From CAZXPG01 sp964643145 (GTDB lineage Bacteria > Pseudomonadota > Alphaproteobacteria > Rickettsiales > Arcanibacteraceae), in the NCBI GenBank assembly GCA_964643145.1, contig CAZXPG010000061.1:1-9181 (forward strand): a stretch of DNA of 9,181 nt, in the 5' to 3' direction. The position numbers and the translations under genes were made by a program. The notes beneath the pieces are model-generated. The model saw nothing but the letters and a program-made list of their open reading frames with translations. It was not told where the DNA came from and did no database searches. Below, piece by piece: positions 6,619 to 9,181 of the stretch. The stretch's first letter is position 1. Each line of letters opens with the position of its first letter.

Positions 6619-7077
6619 TTAACGCTTGGAGAACTGGAAGCGTTTCCTTGCTTTAGCGCGACCGTATTTCTTACGTTCCACCACCCTGTCATCACGAGTG
6701 AGGAAACCACCTTGGCGCAGCACTTTATGGAATGTCGGGTCAAAATTATCAAGCGCACGGCTAATACCATGACGCACCGCACCAGCCTGACCAGATAAGC
6801 CACCACCAGCCACGGTGCACCATACATCAAAATGGCCTACAGTACCTGTCGCATCAAAAGGCTGGTTCAAAATCATACGAAGCACAGGGCGGGCAAAATA
6901 TTCTTCCACTGCCGTGCCGTTCACGATGATTTTGCCAGTACCGGCTTTCACCCACACACGTGCAGAAGCATCTTTCCTTCTTCCTGTGCCGTAGGCGCGG
7001 CCTTGTGCATCTTTCTTGGCAACACGTGGTTCATTCTGTTCGGTAGCAATGGCGCTTAGGCCTGATTGAAGTGTCAT
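6619..7077 (-). CDS. rpsI: 30S ribosomal protein S9 (uS9)
   Basis: Ribosomal protein S9, whose C-terminal tail reaches toward the P-site tRNA. The 152 aa include a short N-terminal extension of about 20 residues, usual in alphaproteobacteria, followed by the conserved YGTGRRKDASARVWVKAGTG (29-48), the VAGGGLSGQAGAVRHGISRAL core, and the KKYGRAKARKRFQFSKR tail ending in the invariant SKR. It begins 4 bp after the rplM stop, the standard rplM-rpsI pair, and is followed by the terminator at 6530-6570. Confidence 0.98.
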   Translation of the reverse strand: MTLQSGLSAIATEQNEPRVAKKDAQGRAYGTGRRKDASARVWVKAGTGKIIVNGTAVEEYFARPVLRMILNQPFDATGTVGHFDVWCTVAGGGLSGQAGAVRHGISRALDNFDPTFHKVLRQGGFLTRDDRVVERKKYGRAKARKRFQFSKR

Positions 7078-7081
7078 TTAA

Positions 7082-7558
7082 TTACCCGTTCTGTCTTTTG
7101 TTTTTTCTGTTCATGGAAGCGACATCAAGCACCTGTGGCTGCTGTCCGGCATGAAGATGTTCGCTACCGGCATAAATATAAAGGTGACGCATACGCTCAC
7201 GCCCCAGCGGGCTCCGTGTCAGCATACGCTCCACTGCCTTACGCAACACTCTTTCAGGGAAACGGCCTGCAAGCAACCGTCCGGCGGTGACTTCCTTGAT
7301 ACCACCAGGGTGGCCAGTATGGCGATAATATTTTTTACCGTCTTTCGGATCAGCTTTATTCCCTGTAAGCACCAGTTTCTCGGCATTGATAACAATAATG
7401 TTATCACCACAATCCATATGCGGTGTGTAAGTAGGCTTATGCTTACCCATTAACCGCATCGCCACAATAGACGCAAGCCTGCCATTAACCAGGCCTTCGG
7501 CATCAATAATAAACCACTTCTTCTCAATCTCGGAAGCTTTTGCTGAATAGGTTTTCAT
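7082..7558 (-). CDS. rplM: 50S ribosomal protein L13 (uL13)
   Basis: Early-assembling large-subunit protein. The 158 aa begin MKTYSAKASEIEKKWFIIDA, the usual alphaproteobacterial L13 N-terminus, which fixes the start although the Shine-Dalgarno is weak. Further family motifs are GRLAS, MGKHKPTYTPHMDCGDNIIV, YYRHTGHPGGIKE and the C-terminal SEHLHAGQQPQVLDV. First gene of the rplM-rpsI operon, divergent from the M16 peptidase gene. Confidence 0.98.
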   Translation of the reverse strand: MKTYSAKASEIEKKWFIIDAEGLVNGRLASIVAMRLMGKHKPTYTPHMDCGDNIIVINAEKLVLTGNKADPKDGKKYYRHTGHPGGIKEVTAGRLLAGRFPERVLRKAVERMLTRSPLGRERMRHLYIYAGSEHLHAGQQPQVLDVASMNRKNKRQNG

Positions 7559-7621
7559 CGCTGTTTTTCAATCCCATTAGATATAGTAGAGACACTCGCC
7601 TCTTTGTATAAGTCAACCTGG

Positions 7622-7651
7622 AACATAGGCCATCTTTCCCTACGCTGTCAA
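7622..7651 (-). promoter_or_regulatory. Promoter of rplM-rpsI
   Basis: On the minus strand a perfect -35 TTGACA (7651-7646) and a -10-like TATGTT (7627-7622, 4/6) are 18 bases apart. The predicted transcript would have a leader of roughly 55-60 bases before the rplM ATG at 7558. No other element in the intergenic region scores as well by eye. Confidence 0.6.
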
Positions 7652-7744
7652 TAAAAATCATAGGCTTTGCACAAATTTTCGTTGGAGATTGGGAAAATAG
7701 GGAGTAAGCTGCCGGCATTCCTATTAATTTATAGCCTAAAACCC

Positions 7745-9007
7745 ATGCCCCATACTGTTAGCACACTTACCAATGGCCTCACTGTAATCAGCGATCCAAT
7801 GCCCGATATCCCTTCTATTTCCTTAACCGTAGGGGTAGATGTGGGCAGCCGCTATGAAACGGCTACGGAAAATGGCATTTCCCATTTCCTTGAGCATATG
7901 GCGTTCAAAGGCACCGAACGTCGCACCGCACGGCAGATTGCCGAAGAATTTGATGCGATTGGCGGCTATCTGAATGCGGCAACCGATAGAGAACATACTA
8001 TCTATTATGCTAAACTGCTGAAAGACGACCTGGCACTGGCAGTAGACCTGCTCAGTGACATTGTACAGCACCCGCTATTTGACGCGGAGGAGCTGGAACG
8101 AGAACGTATGGTTATCCTTCAGGAAATCGCGCAAGCCAGTGATACGCCTGATGATATTATCTTTGACTATTTCCAGGAAACGGCCTATCCGGCACTACCG
8201 CTTGGCCGCCCGATTCTGGGCACCGAAGAAACCATACAGCATTTTGCTGGTGAGGATTTACGGCGTTTCATGCGCAGCCACTACACCGCTAACCGCATGG
8301 TGGTGGCGGCAAGCGGTAATATTACCCATGATGAATTGCTGACGCTGGTTGAACGCCATTTTACCGCCCTGCCAGAAAGCCAAGCTGCCGAAAAAGTGCC
8401 TGCCCTCTATAATGGTGGCCTTTACAGTACACACCGCGAACTGGAGCAGGTGCAGCTTGTGATGGGGTTGCAGGGGCTTTCCTACCACGCCCCCAACTAT
8501 TACACGCTACAGATGCTTTCCACCCTATTTGGCGGCGGCATGTCTTCGCGTTTATTTCAGGAAGTACGGGAAAAGCGTGGGCTGGCTTATACGGTGCAGT
8601 CTTATACTTCCAGCTATAGCGACACTGGGCTGTTTGCTATTTATGCCGGTACCAGTGCAGAGCAAGTGCCGGAACTGGTGAATGTCTTATGCGATGAATT
8701 GTTAAAACTAACCGATACGCTTTGCGATGCAGAAATGAATCGGGCACGGGCACAGCTTAAAGCCAGTGTGCTGATGGGGCAGGAAAGTTCCTCCTACCGC
8801 TCGGAAGAGCTGGCACGCAATATGCTGTCATTCAAACGCCATATCCCTGTTGAAGAACTGCTCTCCCGCCTGGATGCCGTCGAGAAAAATGATATCAAAC
8901 ACATGGCGGAATCCTTGCTTAGCACCGCCTCCCCCACCCTGGCCACGCTGGGGCCTGTGCATACCGTGGCAGACATAGAGCATTTACAGCAGCGGTTACG
9001 GGGTTAA
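7745..9007 (+). CDS. M16 (pitrilysin-family) zinc peptidase, mitochondrial-processing-peptidase type
   Basis: Zinc metallopeptidase of 420 aa, related to the beta subunit of the mitochondrial processing peptidase and to bacterial PqqL/YmxG-type enzymes. The inverted zinc motif HxxEH is H47, E50 and H51 (SHFLEHMAFKGT), and the third ligand is E127, 76 residues later (RERMVILQE). The second domain carries the conserved GGGMSSRLFQEVREKRGLAY at about 263-282. The active-site residues make it a catalytic rather than a non-peptidase paralogue. No signal peptide is seen, so it is probably cytoplasmic. I chose the ATG at 7745 because homologues begin at the LTNGLTVISDPMP segment; no Shine-Dalgarno precedes it. 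The frame stays open upstream to a TTG at 7667, adding 26 unlikely residues. Confidence 0.94.
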   Translation: MPHTVSTLTNGLTVISDPMPDIPSISLTVGVDVGSRYETATENGISHFLEHMAFKGTERRTARQIAEEFDAIGGYLNAATDREHTIYYAKLLKDDLALAVDLLSDIVQHPLFDAEELERERMVILQEIAQASDTPDDIIFDYFQETAYPALPLGRPILGTEETIQHFAGEDLRRFMRSHYTANRMVVAASGNITHDELLTLVERHFTALPESQAAEKVPALYNGGLYSTHRELEQVQLVMGLQGLSYHAPNYYTLQMLSTLFGGGMSSRLFQEVREKRGLAYTVQSYTSSYSDTGLFAIYAGTSAEQVPELVNVLCDELLKLTDTLCDAEMNRARAQLKASVLMGQESSSYRSEELARNMLSFKRHIPVEELLSRLDAVEKNDIKHMAESLLSTASPTLATLGPVHTVADIEHLQQRLRG

Positions 9008-9012
9008 TAGAC

Positions 9013-9053
9013 CTCTGTCAAAACTCGGTTCTGGTGAGGCGAGTGCGACAGAG
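9013..9053. repeat. Nested imperfect hairpin after the M16 gene
   Basis: CTCTGTC (9013-9019) pairs with GACAGAG (9047-9053), and inside it ACTCG (9023-9027) pairs with CGAGT (9040-9044), leaving a loop of about 12 bases. It begins 6 bp after the M16 stop codon. No run of T follows, so it is not a standard intrinsic terminator. It may be a processing or Rho-related structure, or one end of the repeat element that continues to about 9148. Confidence 0.6.
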
Positions 9054-9076
9054 TCACTGAACGGAAAACCGCAGCG

Positions 9077-9148
9077 TACTTAACCTCAGTTTTGGATAAG
9101 CTTTGCTTATCCAAAACTGAGGTTACTTAACCTCAGTTTTGGATAAGG
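9077..9148. repeat. Palindromic repeat cluster: 21-bp inverted repeat plus third copy
   Basis: Arms 9081-9101 and 9105-9125 are perfect 21-bp reverse complements around a TTT centre; the arm core is CTTATCCAAAACTGAGGTTA. A further copy in the first orientation follows at 9127-9147. With flanking TAC included, 24 bases at 9077-9100 are repeated exactly at 9124-9147, a period of 47. The same 21-mer occurs at 57-77. Copies in both orientations, all intergenic, suit a dispersed palindromic repeat, MITE or transposon-end family. There is no transposase gene in the window. Confidence 0.88.
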
Positions 9149-9181
9149 TTCATGTTTTTTAGTGCTGGTTTGTTGGTTTTA

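Noticed and set aside
7667..7744. TTG-initiated N-terminal extension of the M16 peptidase as the annotated start
   Set aside because: The TTG has only an AGG placed too close to it, the added residues do not resemble the family N-terminus, and homologues begin near the ATG at 7745. It is kept only as a low-interest finding.
9081..9125. Intrinsic terminator for the M16 gene
   Set aside because: The 21-bp stem is AT-rich toward the loop and is followed by ACTTAACC instead of a T run. The same sequence recurs elsewhere as a repeat.
9077..9148. CRISPR-like array
   Set aside because: Only two direct units 47 bp apart, and the intervening 'spacer' is itself the reverse complement of the repeat. 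It is a palindromic repeat cluster, and no cas genes are present.

Overview
The window reads as chromosomal housekeeping DNA from an alphaproteobacterium. Three things point there: an operon of SPOR protein, nagZ, an unknown gene and tatA, which resembles the alphaproteobacterial SPOR-nagZ-scpA-scpB-tatA cluster; an M16 peptidase of the mitochondrial-processing-peptidase type; and a perfect CtrA-type box (TTAA-N7-TTAAC). The lpxC gene shows that the cell makes lipid A, which argues against the LPS-less Anaplasmataceae. I cannot name a genus. Base composition looks balanced to slightly AT-rich.

Layout. Positions 1-208 are intergenic and hold one copy of a 21-bp repeat, a CtrA-type box that overlaps its end, and a small inverted repeat. 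A 194-aa orphan protein (209-793, +) follows and runs convergently, with a 6-bp overlap, into the end of a six-gene minus-strand operon. In transcription order that operon is: SPOR-domain membrane protein (5425-4535), nagZ (4528-3587), an unrecognised 279-aa helical protein (3570-2731), tatA (2712-2542, 56 aa), an ExoD-family membrane protein (2545-1916) and rlmN (1906-788). Gaps inside it are 6, 16, 18, -4 and 9 bp, and a promoter-like element lies at 5466-5494. Upstream is lpxC (6426-5539, GTG start). Its leader holds a 9-bp direct repeat spaced exactly 10 bp apart. A strong intrinsic terminator at 6530-6570 separates lpxC from the ribosomal pair rplM-rpsI (7558-6619). That pair has its own promoter with a perfect TTGACA. 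An M16 zinc protease (7745-9007, +) is transcribed divergently from rplM. The window ends in a repeat-rich intergenic tract (9008-9181) with a nested hairpin and three further copies of the repeat seen at position 57, two of them forming a perfect 21-bp inverted repeat.

Much of the gene content concerns the cell envelope: lipid A synthesis (lpxC), peptidoglycan recycling (nagZ), septal peptidoglycan binding (SPOR), Tat export (tatA) and an ExoD-type membrane protein. The rest is translation (rplM, rpsI, rlmN) and proteolysis (M16). I see no phage, defence, CRISPR, tRNA or rRNA features. The parts least explained by known families are the two orphan proteins, the repeat family at both ends, and the tandem motif upstream of lpxC.
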